DNA of 7,182 bases from Eubacteriaceae bacterium UBA4266 (GCA_002396065.1 DGWE01000049.1:1-7182); one strand, 5' to 3'. Shown: positions 1 through 6,715, counted from the first letter of the stretch. Made by a program: numbers and translations. The notes: generated by a model from the sequence alone, not told the origin.

Positions 1-702
1 TTGTACGACAGGCAGGTGCTGTCCGAGGTGGCACAGAAGCGGCTCAAGGCGATCAAGGACTTTACGGCCTTCGGGTCGGGGTTCAAAATCGCGATGCGGG
101 ATCTCGAAATCCGCGGTGCCGGCAATATTCTCGGCGCGGCGCAGTCGGGCCACATGTTCAACATCGGTTACGAAATGTACTGCAGAATTCTCGAAGAAAC
201 GGTGGCCGAACACATGGGCGGCCAGGTCGAACACAAGGAAGCAGTGCCGGTAAAGATCGCGATGAACGTCGACGCCTTTATCCCTGAAAAATACATCGCA
301 AGCGAAGTGGTTAAATACGACGTGTACAAGAAAATCGCAACCATTTCCGACGAAGAGGACGCCCGCATGGTCGAGGACGAATTGACCGACCGCTTCGGGA
401 AAATGCCTCAGTCCGTTCAGAATCTGCTGACGCTGTCGCTGATGAGCAGTCTGGCCGGCGCCCATCAAATTACCGAAATTCGGGAAAAGGGAGACAAAAT
501 CTTGTTTTTCTTCGACGAAAAAGCAACGATCGAGATGCCGAACGGCGCGGTGATTCAAAAACTGTTTGACCAATTCGATATTAAATTCAAGGGCGATCCC
601 CGTCGGGATAATGTCTGGTCCATCGGCGTTCGGGGTCAAAATGCCAGAATGCGGTGCCAAACGGTCATCAAATTTCTTAAAATGTGGAATGGCCAGGCCT
701 AA
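1..702 (+). CDS. mfd: Transcription-repair coupling factor Mfd, C-terminal part (5' end outside window)
   Basis: Mfd is a cytoplasmic DNA translocase that displaces RNA polymerase stalled at lesions and recruits UvrA. Only the last 233 residues are present; the full family is about 1,100-1,200 residues, so the UvrB-like, RNA-polymerase-binding and most helicase domains lie upstream. The TTG at position 1 is read as an internal Leu, not a start. The visible part begins just after helicase motif VI with a VLSEVAQKRLKAIKDF segment. Next comes the TRG (translocation in RecG) motif at about residues 32-50, with the IAMRDLEIRGAGN core and a following QSG. Residues of about 90-200 form the C-terminal TRCF domain (VDAFIPEKYI, then DELTDRFGKMP). 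It ends with TAA at 700-702. No terminator hairpin follows, so read-through into the foldase gene is possible. Identity is very secure. Confidence 0.96.
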   Translation: MYDRQVLSEVAQKRLKAIKDFTAFGSGFKIAMRDLEIRGAGNILGAAQSGHMFNIGYEMYCRILEETVAEHMGGQVEHKEAVPVKIAMNVDAFIPEKYIASEVVKYDVYKKIATISDEEDARMVEDELTDRFGKMPQSVQNLLTLSLMSSLAGAHQITEIREKGDKILFFFDEKATIEMPNGAVIQKLFDQFDIKFKGDPRRDNVWSIGVRGQNARMRCQTVIKFLKMWNGQA

Positions 703-737
703 ATATGATATGATTACACCATAATTTTGATTTGCTA

Positions 738-743
738 AAGGAG
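738..743 (+). promoter_or_regulatory. Ribosome binding site fixing the TTG start of the foldase gene
   Basis: AAGGAG at 738-743 sits six bases before the TTG at 750-752. It lies inside the longer reading frame that could open at the TTG at 732, so translation starts at 750. The in-frame ATG at 765 has no comparable site. Confidence 0.8.
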
Positions 744-749
744 AACGTT

Positions 750-2264
750 TTGAAAAAACGAATAATGGGAAAGAAATGGCTGAAGGCAGCGGCCCTGATC
801 CTCTGTGTCGGGATGATCGGCGTCTGGACGTCGGGGTGCGCGCTGGTGAACGTCAACGGCGTCAGAGACCGGGCACAGGTCATTGCCGAGATTAACGGGC
901 AAAAAATCAAAAAAGCGGAATTTAACAACACGATGGCTTACATCGCGTTGACCTATTCGGTCAACGGCCAGTCGATGCCGACAGGGTCGGACCTCAAAAC
1001 GCTGAAGCAGGACACCTACGATCAGCTGATACAGACTGAAGTCTTTGCGGCTAAAGCAAAGAAAGACAAGCAGAAGGTTGACGAAGACACCCAACGCAAG
1101 TCTGGACAAAAGGCTTATAAGGCGATCAAGAAGCAGGCGGCTAAAAAATACAGCAGTATCCTTAAAACCTATCTGACGACTGACAAATCTTTTGCGGCAT
1201 TTATGGAAGACAACGCCGTAACCACGGCCTACGCGCAGAAGGCTATCGCCAAATACGACAAGAAGCTTTCGAAAAATCCAGATGCATTCTTGAAGACCCC
1301 GGTCGGTTCTGTCGAAGGCAAGAGCGTGACTCACGGCGAATACTACTATCAGATGATTCAGCAGACGCTGTCGGCTTACGCGAGCTCCGGTCAGGCGCCG
1401 TCGTCTGACAGTGATACCCAGAAGCAGCTGGGGCGCAAGGCCTTCAAGGCGATCAACACCGAACGCAAATGGATTGCCTACTGCAAGGCACACGACATCA
1501 AAATTACAAAATCGGCGATCAAAAAGCAAAACGACAATTTGTCGGCCTACACCAAGCAGTTCTTCCAGTCGGACAGCGTGCTTAAAAGCTACCTTAGCGA
1601 AAATTTTGAAGGCTTCGACATTAACGCCTACAAAAAAGAACAGCAGAAAAGCGCGAAGGCTGCCGCAGCTAAACAAGCGGTCAAAGATAAAATTTACAGC
1701 GGCGTGAAGGTCACCGACAAGGCCATGGAAGACTATTACAACGACCACAAGGATACCTACAGCCCGAGCACTGTTTCTGCCTGCCACATCCTGACGAGCG
1801 ATAAGAAGCTGGCTCAGCAGATTTACAAGGAAGCCAAAAACGTCAAGACCAAGAGCGCCTTCAAAAAGATCATGGACAAATACAAGGACAACAGCAAGGT
1901 CGAAGAAGCCAAGGATTTGGGCGCGTTCAAGAGCAGCGATATGGTCGAAAACTTCTCAAAGGCTGCGTTCAGTGCCAATAAAAATTCCGTCGTGGGACCG
2001 ATTCAGACCTCCTACGGCTACCACGTAATTTACGTCTACGACAAGAGCTCCGGAAAGAACGACAGCTGGAAGAATCACAAGGCCGCATTGAAGAAAGCCG
2101 TTCAGAAAGAAAAGGGCAAGCCAGCCTATCAGAAGTTGACGAAGAAATTCAACAAGGCTACCCGCCTGCGCATGAACGATCCGATTCAGTCCGCCTCAGA
2201 ACTGTACGCGGAAAAGCTAAAGAAGACCTTCAAGGTCAAGACCTACGAAAAACGCATTAAATGA
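750..2264 (+). CDS. PrsA/SurA-like peptidylprolyl isomerase lipoprotein (extracytoplasmic foldase)
   Basis: Predicted 504-residue lipoprotein, starting at TTG 750 because of the SD at 738-743. The signal peptide has a basic start (MKKRIMGKKWLK), a hydrophobic core and a lipobox TSGC with Cys30 as the lipidated residue; Thr at -3 is less usual than Leu. Residues of about 44-170 and 184-318 are two SurA-N-like helical regions that resemble each other. A parvulin-type rotamase domain lies at about 343-435, with the typical CHIL (His346), LGAF, and GPIQTSYGYHVI (His425) motifs. A Lys-rich tail follows. In Firmicutes such proteins are anchored outside the membrane and help exported proteins fold. 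It sits between mfd and a flippase gene, where clostridia often have a peptidylprolyl isomerase (recalled). No convincing promoter is seen in 703-749. PPIase assignment is strong; equivalence to B. subtilis PrsA is not certain. Confidence 0.9.
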   Translation: MKKRIMGKKWLKAAALILCVGMIGVWTSGCALVNVNGVRDRAQVIAEINGQKIKKAEFNNTMAYIALTYSVNGQSMPTGSDLKTLKQDTYDQLIQTEVFAAKAKKDKQKVDEDTQRKSGQKAYKAIKKQAAKKYSSILKTYLTTDKSFAAFMEDNAVTTAYAQKAIAKYDKKLSKNPDAFLKTPVGSVEGKSVTHGEYYYQMIQQTLSAYASSGQAPSSDSDTQKQLGRKAFKAINTERKWIAYCKAHDIKITKSAIKKQNDNLSAYTKQFFQSDSVLKSYLSENFEGFDINAYKKEQQKSAKAAAAKQAVKDKIYSGVKVTDKAMEDYYNDHKDTYSPSTVSACHILTSDKKLAQQIYKEAKNVKTKSAFKKIMDKYKDNSKVEEAKDLGAFKSSDMVENFSKAAFSANKNSVVGPIQTSYGYHVIYVYDKSSGKNDSWKNHKAALKKAVQKEKGKPAYQKLTKKFNKATRLRMNDPIQSASELYAEKLKKTFKVKTYEKRIK

Positions 2265-2287
2265 GGAAAATTGTTTAGAGGGTTAAC

Positions 2288-3913
2288 GTGAGTAAAAAAG
2301 CAAGTAGTTATTTAAAGGGCGCAACCATTTTGACGGCAGCCGGATTTTTATCCCGGCTGCTCGGGCTGTTTTTCAAGGTCCCTTTATACCGCATTGTCGG
2401 CAGCTTCGGCAACGGCATTTACGGCAACGTGACGAACATTTACAACATGCTCCTGATGGTGTCGACGGTCGGGATTCCGGTTGCCATCTCTAAAATGGTT
2501 TCGGAAAGCACGGCTGTTGGCGATTACCGCGGGGCGAAGGACGTGTTCAAGGTGTCGACGACGGCGCTGCTCATTCTAGGCGCGGTCTCCAGCTTGATTT
2601 TGGGATTTGGCGCCCACGCCATCATCCGCCTGGCCCACTGGCCGAAGGAAAGCTACGCGGCGATCATCGCCATCGCGCCGGCGCCGTTTATCATTTCGGT
2701 GTGTTCGGCCTTTAGAGGCTTTTTCCAGGGCTTCCAGATTATGACGCCGACGGCCGTCTCCCAAATCCTCGAACAGATTGTCCGAGTGGCCCTCGGAATT
2801 TTCCTGTGCTGGTATTTCATGCATGGGCTCAGACATGACGTTGGGAAAAGTGTCGGCGGCGCTGTTTTCGGCGCGACCGCCGGCGGCATCATCGCGGCGC
2901 TCTTTTTGGTCTACGTGTTCTGGATTTTCATGTCGACCTATCGGAAGAAACTCAGAAAGACGACCCGCAGCCATCCGAGACGCTGGCAGAGTATTTTAAA
3001 GCGCCTCGTCATCATCGCGATTCCGGTCACGCTGACATCGGTCATCGTTTCGCTGTTTGCGACGATCAACTCTTTTATCTACGTCGGCCGGCTCAGCGTC
3101 GCCGGGATTTCCGCCCATACCGCGACGGAAATGTTCGGCGATTTCACCAACGTCGATACGCTGGTGAATGTGCCCCTCGTCATTTCCTCAAATTTGGCGG
3201 TGGCGATGATTCCGGCCATATCGGAATCCTTTGCACTGCGCGAAAAGAAGGTCATGAATCACAAGATTGACCTGGCGATTCGCATCATCATTCTGGCCGG
3301 ACTGCCCTTCTGCGTCGGCATGTCGGTTTTGTCGACCGCGATTTTCCGCCTGCTCTTCCCGGGCTCCAAGTACGGGCCGGGCATGCTGCAGGTTTTCGCC
3401 TACGCGACGATGTTCATGATGCTCTCGAACACCTTCCAGAGCATTCTCCAATCCATTGACAAGTTCCGTGTCCCGCTGGTGACCTTGAGTCTCGGGATTA
3501 TCGTATTCTCGGTGACCGGGTGGATCACGATGGCCATTCCGTCGATCAATATTTACGGGATGGGCATCGACTACATGCTGACCTTCATTTATTTGACCGT
3601 GGCCAATTACGTCTGCGTCAAGAAATTCACCGGCGTGCGCATCCACTGGCGCCAGTCGGTGTTCAAGCCGATTGTATCGGCTGCCGTCATGGGGCTGGCT
3701 ACGGCGGGCGTTTACAACGGTCTGTACCCGCACACCGGCAACGTGATCGCGATGCTGCTGGCTTTTATCGTGGCGGTTTTGGTTTACAGCTTTATGATTG
3801 TGTTCACCGGTGTGCTCTCTGACGAAGAAATGGACGTGATGCCGGGCAAGCGCAGACTGATGCCGATTTATCACCGCATCGTCGGTCTCCGGAGAAAGGT
3901 ATTCAGCCGATGA
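2288..3913 (+). CDS. SpoVB/MurJ-type lipid-linked saccharide flippase (YabM-position, MOP superfamily)
   Basis: A 541-residue polytopic membrane protein starting at GTG 2288, with an AGAGGG site at 2277-2282. The N-terminus holds GATILTAAGFLSRLLGLFFK; Arg23 in the SRLLG segment matches an Arg found in the first helix of MurJ proteins. Many hydrophobic helices follow along the whole length, consistent with the roughly 14-helix MOP fold. Length agrees with YtgP/MurJ, SpoVB and YabM (about 520-545). Such proteins move undecaprenyl-linked precursors such as lipid II across the membrane. It lies 23 bases after the foldase gene and overlaps mazG by four bases (ATGA), so the three probably form one transcript. 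In B. subtilis the gene in this position is yabM, whereas the MurJ paralogue YtgP is elsewhere; sequence reading alone cannot tell which substrate this one carries. Confidence 0.9.
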   Translation: MSKKASSYLKGATILTAAGFLSRLLGLFFKVPLYRIVGSFGNGIYGNVTNIYNMLLMVSTVGIPVAISKMVSESTAVGDYRGAKDVFKVSTTALLILGAVSSLILGFGAHAIIRLAHWPKESYAAIIAIAPAPFIISVCSAFRGFFQGFQIMTPTAVSQILEQIVRVALGIFLCWYFMHGLRHDVGKSVGGAVFGATAGGIIAALFLVYVFWIFMSTYRKKLRKTTRSHPRRWQSILKRLVIIAIPVTLTSVIVSLFATINSFIYVGRLSVAGISAHTATEMFGDFTNVDTLVNVPLVISSNLAVAMIPAISESFALREKKVMNHKIDLAIRIIILAGLPFCVGMSVLSTAIFRLLFPGSKYGPGMLQVFAYATMFMMLSNTFQSILQSIDKFRVPLVTLSLGIIVFSVTGWITMAIPSINIYGMGIDYMLTFIYLTVANYVCVKKFTGVRIHWRQSVFKPIVSAAVMGLATAGVYNGLYPHTGNVIAMLLAFIVAVLVYSFMIVFTGVLSDEEMDVMPGKRRLMPIYHRIVGLRRKVFSR

Positions 3914-4611
3914 AAGATCCGAAGGATTGTCTCAATTTAGATCCCCGGCAGCTTTCGACGCTGTGCGCCGTGATGGCGGCGCTGCGCTCTGAGGGCGGGT
4001 GCCCGTGGGACAAAAAGCAGACCCACGAGTCGCTGAAGCGCTATTTATTAGAAGAGACCTACGAGGTAATCGAGGCGATTGATCAGAAAGACACGGAAAA
4101 TCTGGTTGAGGAGCTGGGAGATCTGCTGTTTCAAATCGTCTTTCACGCGCAGATCGGTGAGGAAGACGATGCGTTTTCGATGGCCGATGTCATTCAGGGC
4201 ATCAATGAAAAGATGATTTACCGTCATCCCCACGTTTTCGGTGATCTGACGCCCGACGAGGTGGACTGGGACAAGCTCAAGGCGGCGGAAAAGCACAGCG
4301 CGTCCCTCACAGACGAGCTGCACCGGATCCCGAAGGACTTTCCGGCGCTGATGGCTTCCGAAAAAATTCAGAAGAAGCTTGCGAAAAGCGGCAGGCGCAA
4401 AACGGACGAGGCCTTTGATCTCAAGCAGGTCCGCGGCGCAGCTGATGCGCTCGAGGGAGCGGACAAACCGGAACAACAGGCCGAGGCCCTTCAGAAAATG
4501 TTGGCGGCGGCTGCCGATTTGGCGAGGTTAAACCATCTTCAGCCTGAGCTGTTGCTTAAAGAATTCAACGACCGCATGATTGATGAACAGGAATTGGACG
4601 CAAATCATTAA
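3910..4611 (+). CDS. mazG: MazG-family nucleoside triphosphate pyrophosphohydrolase
   Basis: A 233-residue cytoplasmic enzyme expected to hydrolyse (d)NTPs to NMP and pyrophosphate, cleaning the nucleotide pool. The first MazG domain (about residues 18-112) is intact: GGCPWDKKQTHESLKRYLLE, then metal ligands E48/E49 and E52 followed by E68-x-x-D71 in EELGDLLFQ, and the YRHPHVFGD end. The second half (about 145-225) keeps MazG-like features (FPALMASEKIQKKLAKSG, LLLKEFNDRM), but where an EELGDLLF-type segment is expected it has ALQKMLAAAADLAR, apparently lacking the metal-binding Asp. The ATG overlaps the flippase stop by four bases; an AAAGG at 3895-3899 is about ten bases upstream. The B. subtilis counterpart YabN carries an N-terminal methylase domain; this protein does not. 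No terminator is evident before the hup promoter. Confidence 0.93.
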   Translation: MKDPKDCLNLDPRQLSTLCAVMAALRSEGGCPWDKKQTHESLKRYLLEETYEVIEAIDQKDTENLVEELGDLLFQIVFHAQIGEEDDAFSMADVIQGINEKMIYRHPHVFGDLTPDEVDWDKLKAAEKHSASLTDELHRIPKDFPALMASEKIQKKLAKSGRRKTDEAFDLKQVRGAADALEGADKPEQQAEALQKMLAAAADLARLNHLQPELLLKEFNDRMIDEQELDANH

Positions 4612-4638
4612 TTTTTCTTATTTCAGCACAGAAATTGC

Positions 4639-4668
4639 TTGTCTTTTCTAAGGGTTCGCGCTTATAAT
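4639..4668 (+). promoter_or_regulatory. Sigma-A-type promoter of hup
   Basis: A -35-like TTGTCT (4639-4644, four of six consensus bases) and a perfect -10 TATAAT (4663-4668) are separated by 18 bases. Initiation is expected near 4675, giving a leader of about 34 bases before the hup ATG. It is the only clear promoter between mfd and the tRNA cluster. Confidence 0.75.
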
Positions 4669-4697
4669 AGTAAGGAAATATTTGAATAGAAATCCAT

Positions 4698-4702
4698 GGA
4701 GG
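4698..4702 (+). promoter_or_regulatory. Ribosome binding site of hup
   Basis: GGAGG, six bases before the ATG at 4709. It decides for this start over the in-frame TTG at 4682, which would add nine residues foreign to HU proteins. Confidence 0.85.
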
Positions 4703-4708
4703 AACTCA

Positions 4709-4981
4709 ATGAATAAAACACAGTTAGTTGCATCAATTTCAGAAAAGTCAGGTTTATCCAAAAAGGAATCTGAAAAAGCACTGTCTGCTTTTACTGAAAG
4801 CATCGTTGAAGCATTACAGAAAGGCGACAAAGTTTCTTTAGTCGGATTTGGTACTTTTGATGTCCGCCACAGAGCTGCAAGACAGGGTCTCAATCCGAGA
4901 ACAAAAGAACCGATTGAAATTAAGGCTTCAAATGCTCCGGCCTTCAAGGCAGGTAAAGCATTTAAAGATGCATTGAACTAA
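4709..4981 (+). CDS. hup: HU-family DNA-binding protein
   Basis: A 90-residue nucleoid protein, exactly the standard HU length when started at ATG 4709. HU dimers bind and bend DNA with little sequence preference, compacting the nucleoid. The N-terminal helical part opens MNKTQLVASISEKSGLS; the GFGTF signature is at 46-50; the DNA-contacting arm runs to about 72 and carries Pro63 in the NPRT motif, the residue that intercalates between base pairs; the C-terminus is NAPAFKAGKAFKDALN. It has its own promoter (4639-4668), a strong SD and a terminator (4993-5023), so it can be expressed as a short abundant mRNA. Its G+C is about 40% by count, far below the roughly 60% in a sample of the flippase gene, with many A/T-ending codons. 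This may reflect codon tuning for high expression. HU versus IHF: the clostridial context and sequence favour HU. Confidence 0.96.
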   Translation: MNKTQLVASISEKSGLSKKESEKALSAFTESIVEALQKGDKVSLVGFGTFDVRHRAARQGLNPRTKEPIEIKASNAPAFKAGKAFKDALN

Positions 4982-4992
4982 GTGAACATGGG

Positions 4993-5023
4993 AAAAGCCG
5001 GAGCATTCCGGCTTTTATTTTTT
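4993..5023 (+). terminator. Intrinsic terminator downstream of hup
   Basis: AAAAGCCGGA (4993-5002) pairs perfectly with TCCGGCTTTT (5007-5016) around a GCAT loop, giving a 10-bp stem. One A and then six T (5018-5023) follow. It begins 11 bases after the hup stop codon. Confidence 0.9.
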
Positions 5024-5030
5024 AGGAGGG
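5024..5030 (+). promoter_or_regulatory. Ribosome binding site of rqcP, abutting the hup terminator
   Basis: AGGAGGG, directly after the T-tract of the hup terminator and three bases before the ATG at 5034. No room remains for a promoter between terminator and RBS. Confidence 0.8.
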
Positions 5031-5033
5031 AAA

Positions 5034-5279
5034 ATGCGGATCGATAAATTTTTGAAAAATTCACGGCTGATTAAGCGCCGCACGGTGAGCAAGGCGGCCT
5101 GCGACAGCGGACGCATCGCCGTCAACGGTCAGGTCGCCAAGGCTGGTACCCAGATCAAGGAAGGGGACATTATCATGCTGTCGATGGGCGGCTCAACCCA
5201 AAAGGTCAAGGTGCTCGCAACGCCGGAACACGTTCGGAAGGAAGACGCCGAAAATTTGTATTCGGTGATTGAATCCTAA
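5034..5279 (+). CDS. rqcP: S4-domain RNA-binding protein RqcP (YabO family)
   Basis: An 81-residue protein made almost wholly of one S4 RNA-binding domain. MRIDKFLKNSRLIKRRTVSK, then GRIAVNGQ and IKEGDII follow the YabO/RqcP family closely, and the ending EDAENLYSVIE matches as well. The B. subtilis protein is about 86 residues. RqcP acts with RqcH in ribosome-associated quality control: it binds obstructed 50S subunits carrying a peptidyl-tRNA and supports alanine tailing of the stalled chain. It is preceded by a strong SD that touches the hup terminator, and its stop is followed one base later by the divIC ATG. In spore formers yabP and yabQ usually come next; here they are absent. Family confidence is high; the RQC role is inferred from family and synteny. 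Confidence 0.92.
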   Translation: MRIDKFLKNSRLIKRRTVSKAACDSGRIAVNGQVAKAGTQIKEGDIIMLSMGGSTQKVKVLATPEHVRKEDAENLYSVIES

Positions 5280-5280
5280 C

Positions 5281-5721
5281 ATGGCTGGGCAGCGTAAACG
5301 GAGAAAGCGGAGGCCGAAGCGCGTGAATCTCGCGGATTGGCTGTCGAAAAACGGCATCCGCCTGCTCGTCATCATCGGCATTGTCGCGATTGTCGGCACC
5401 CTTTACGGCACGAAGATTTCTCAGATCGTCCGCCTTGAAGCTCAAAAGCGCGAGCTGCAGCAGAATCTGGTCTCCGAAAAGAAACGGTCCAACCGTCTGA
5501 ATAATGAGCTCAAATCGATCAAATCCAAACACTACGTGGAGTATATCGCCCACAAAAATTTAGGCTTGGTCTATCCGGACGAGCAGATTGTCATTAAAGT
5601 CAACAGCCAGGCGGAAGCGAAAAAGCAGCAGCAGAAGGCTGAAAAACAGGCGGCGGAAGCAAAACAGAAAAACACGTCCGATTCCCAGGACGGCGCCACG
5701 ACGACGGGGGTGGATCAATGA
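5281..5721 (+). CDS. divIC: Septum formation initiator protein DivIC (FtsB/DivIC family)
   Basis: A 146-residue bitopic membrane protein of the divisome that, with FtsL and DivIB, links septal peptidoglycan synthesis to the Z-ring. A strongly basic cytoplasmic start (residues 5-14 nearly all Arg/Lys) precedes one membrane helix at about 25-44. A coiled-coil stretch follows at about 50-83, then the family motif YVEYIAHKNLGLVYPDE (85-101). Residues from about 109 form a Gln/Lys/Ala-rich low-complexity tail ending in a Ser/Thr/Asp/Gly stretch, longer than in the roughly 125-residue B. subtilis protein. The ATG at 5281 is chosen; a TTG at 5269 is in frame but overlaps rqcP. There is no good SD (only GGTGA at 5264-5268, twelve bases off), so translation is probably coupled to rqcP. 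The stop overlaps the next ATG (ATGA). Confidence 0.92.
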   Translation: MAGQRKRRKRRPKRVNLADWLSKNGIRLLVIIGIVAIVGTLYGTKISQIVRLEAQKRELQQNLVSEKKRSNRLNNELKSIKSKHYVEYIAHKNLGLVYPDEQIVIKVNSQAEAKKQQQKAEKQAAEAKQKNTSDSQDGATTTGVDQ

Positions 5722-6656
5722 GACAGAATCAGACAAAAAAACGCTACGGCGTGATCGATATCGGCAGCAACTCCATTCGGATGATGTTGTTCGACTACAA
5801 CGGAAAGGCCCAGCCTTTCGCGAATGTCAAAAAGTATTTGCGCTCGACGCGCCTCGGACACGGCGTCGACGCTTCGGGTAATTTGGCCGAAACCTCGGTG
5901 GCGCGCAGTATCGACGCGCTGGTGGAACTCAAGGGCATTGCCGACGCCGAGGACGTGGAGGAAATTTACGCCTTTGGCACCAGTGCGATGCGCGACGCGG
6001 GGAACGCGTCGGCTTTGACAGCGCCGGTTCTCGAAAAAACAGGGATTGCGATTGACATTGTCGACGGCGACACCGAAGCGAAATACGGTTTTTACGGCGT
6101 CTCTTCGTGCTTTTCCGGCAATATTCTCATTGCCGATATCGGCGGCGGCAGCACAGAGCTGATCTGCGGCAGCAGCGCCGCAGGCATCGCTTGGGACAAG
6201 AGTCTGAACATCGGGGCGGTCCGCGATACGGAGAAATTTATCCGCGAGGACCCGCCGCGTAAAGCGTCGATTGAAAGCCTTGAAGCCCACGTGAAGGAAC
6301 AGGTTGCCACGCTGCTCGAGGCACACATGCTGCCTCAAGACACGACCCTTGTTGGCATCGGCGGCACCATTACGACGTGTTCGGCGATGCGTCAGCACAT
6401 GACGGTGTACGACGAATCGAAGATTCACATGAGCACGCTTTCGGCCGCTGATGTAGCTGACATGCAAACCGACCTCGCGGCCCGGGATCTCGAAGGACGT
6501 AAAAAAATCGCCGGTCTTCAGCCGCGGCGCGCGGATATCATCGTGGCCGGCACGTCGATCTTAAACGCGGTCATGCGCTGTGTCGACGCCAAGCAGATCA
6601 CGGTGTGCGGCCGGGACAATATGGAAGGCGCCGCCATCGTACACTTTGGTCTGTAA
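5718..6656 (+). CDS. Ppx/GppA-family exopolyphosphatase / pppGpp phosphohydrolase
   Basis: A 312-residue cytoplasmic enzyme of the actin-like ATPase (ASKHA) fold. The phosphate-1 motif YGVIDIGSNSIRMMLFD is at about 10-26. AFGTSAMRDAGN follows at 85-96, then the catalytic Glu (E120) in DGDTEAKYG, the phosphate-2 motif ADIGGGSTELI at 139-149, the GIGGT loop at 213-217 and the GLQPRRADIIVAGTSIL segment at 266-282. The family removes terminal phosphate from inorganic polyphosphate or from pppGpp. At this length it has only the two-lobed phosphatase core and lacks the C-terminal HD-like extension of E. coli Ppx, so the preferred substrate cannot be read from the sequence. The ATG overlaps the divIC stop by four bases, with a G-rich site at 5706-5714. 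No terminator follows; the tRNA promoter begins 30 bases after the stop. Confidence 0.93.
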   Translation: MRQNQTKKRYGVIDIGSNSIRMMLFDYNGKAQPFANVKKYLRSTRLGHGVDASGNLAETSVARSIDALVELKGIADAEDVEEIYAFGTSAMRDAGNASALTAPVLEKTGIAIDIVDGDTEAKYGFYGVSSCFSGNILIADIGGGSTELICGSSAAGIAWDKSLNIGAVRDTEKFIREDPPRKASIESLEAHVKEQVATLLEAHMLPQDTTLVGIGGTITTCSAMRQHMTVYDESKIHMSTLSAADVADMQTDLAARDLEGRKKIAGLQPRRADIIVAGTSILNAVMRCVDAKQITVCGRDNMEGAAIVHFGL

Positions 6657-6657
6657 C

Positions 6658-6683
6658 AAAAAGATAAAAATTAAATAAAAAAA
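6658..6683 (+). promoter_or_regulatory. A/T-rich UP-element-like tract upstream of the tRNA promoter
   Basis: All bases are A or T except one G (6663), with several A-runs, directly upstream of the -35 box. This is the usual form of an UP element contacted by the RNA polymerase alpha subunit at stable-RNA promoters. Inferred from composition and position. Confidence 0.55.
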
Positions 6684-6686
6684 GAG

Positions 6687-6715
6687 TTGACAAGGGCAGG
6701 GGCTTAGATTATAAT
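6687..6715 (+). promoter_or_regulatory. Consensus sigma-A promoter of the tRNA cluster
   Basis: TTGACA (6687-6692) and TATAAT (6710-6715) are both perfect consensus and separated by the optimal 17 bases. Initiation is expected around 6722-6723, leaving a leader of about 30 bases before tRNA-Leu. Confidence 0.92.

Noticed and set aside
703..749. Possible promoter before the foldase gene (TATGAT at 704-709 or 709-714, CATAAT at 720-725)
   Set aside because: None has a credible -35 box at 16-18 bases. The region is simply A/T-rich, so read-through from mfd is equally possible.
735..1787. A long reverse-strand open frame (350 codons) opposite the foldase gene
   Set aside because: It runs against a gene with lipobox and parvulin motifs, its translation shows no recognisable domain, and it has no suitable RBS. 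It is a by-product of codon bias in the sense gene.
3188..3874. A reverse-strand frame of 228 codons opposite the flippase gene
   Set aside because: Its translation is rich in His, Arg, Asn and Gln with no domain; this is the usual look of antisense to a membrane protein gene.
4682..4708. An upstream TTG start for hup
   Set aside because: It would add nine residues not found in HU proteins, and the GGAGG site fits the ATG at 4709.
5269..5280. An upstream TTG start for divIC
   Set aside because: It overlaps the end of rqcP and its only SD-like bases touch the start codon; ATG at 5281 gives the normal basic N-terminus.
5715..6467. A reverse-strand frame of 250 codons opposite the Ppx/GppA gene
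   Set aside because: The sense strand has all family motifs; the antisense product is Arg/Val-rich without domains.
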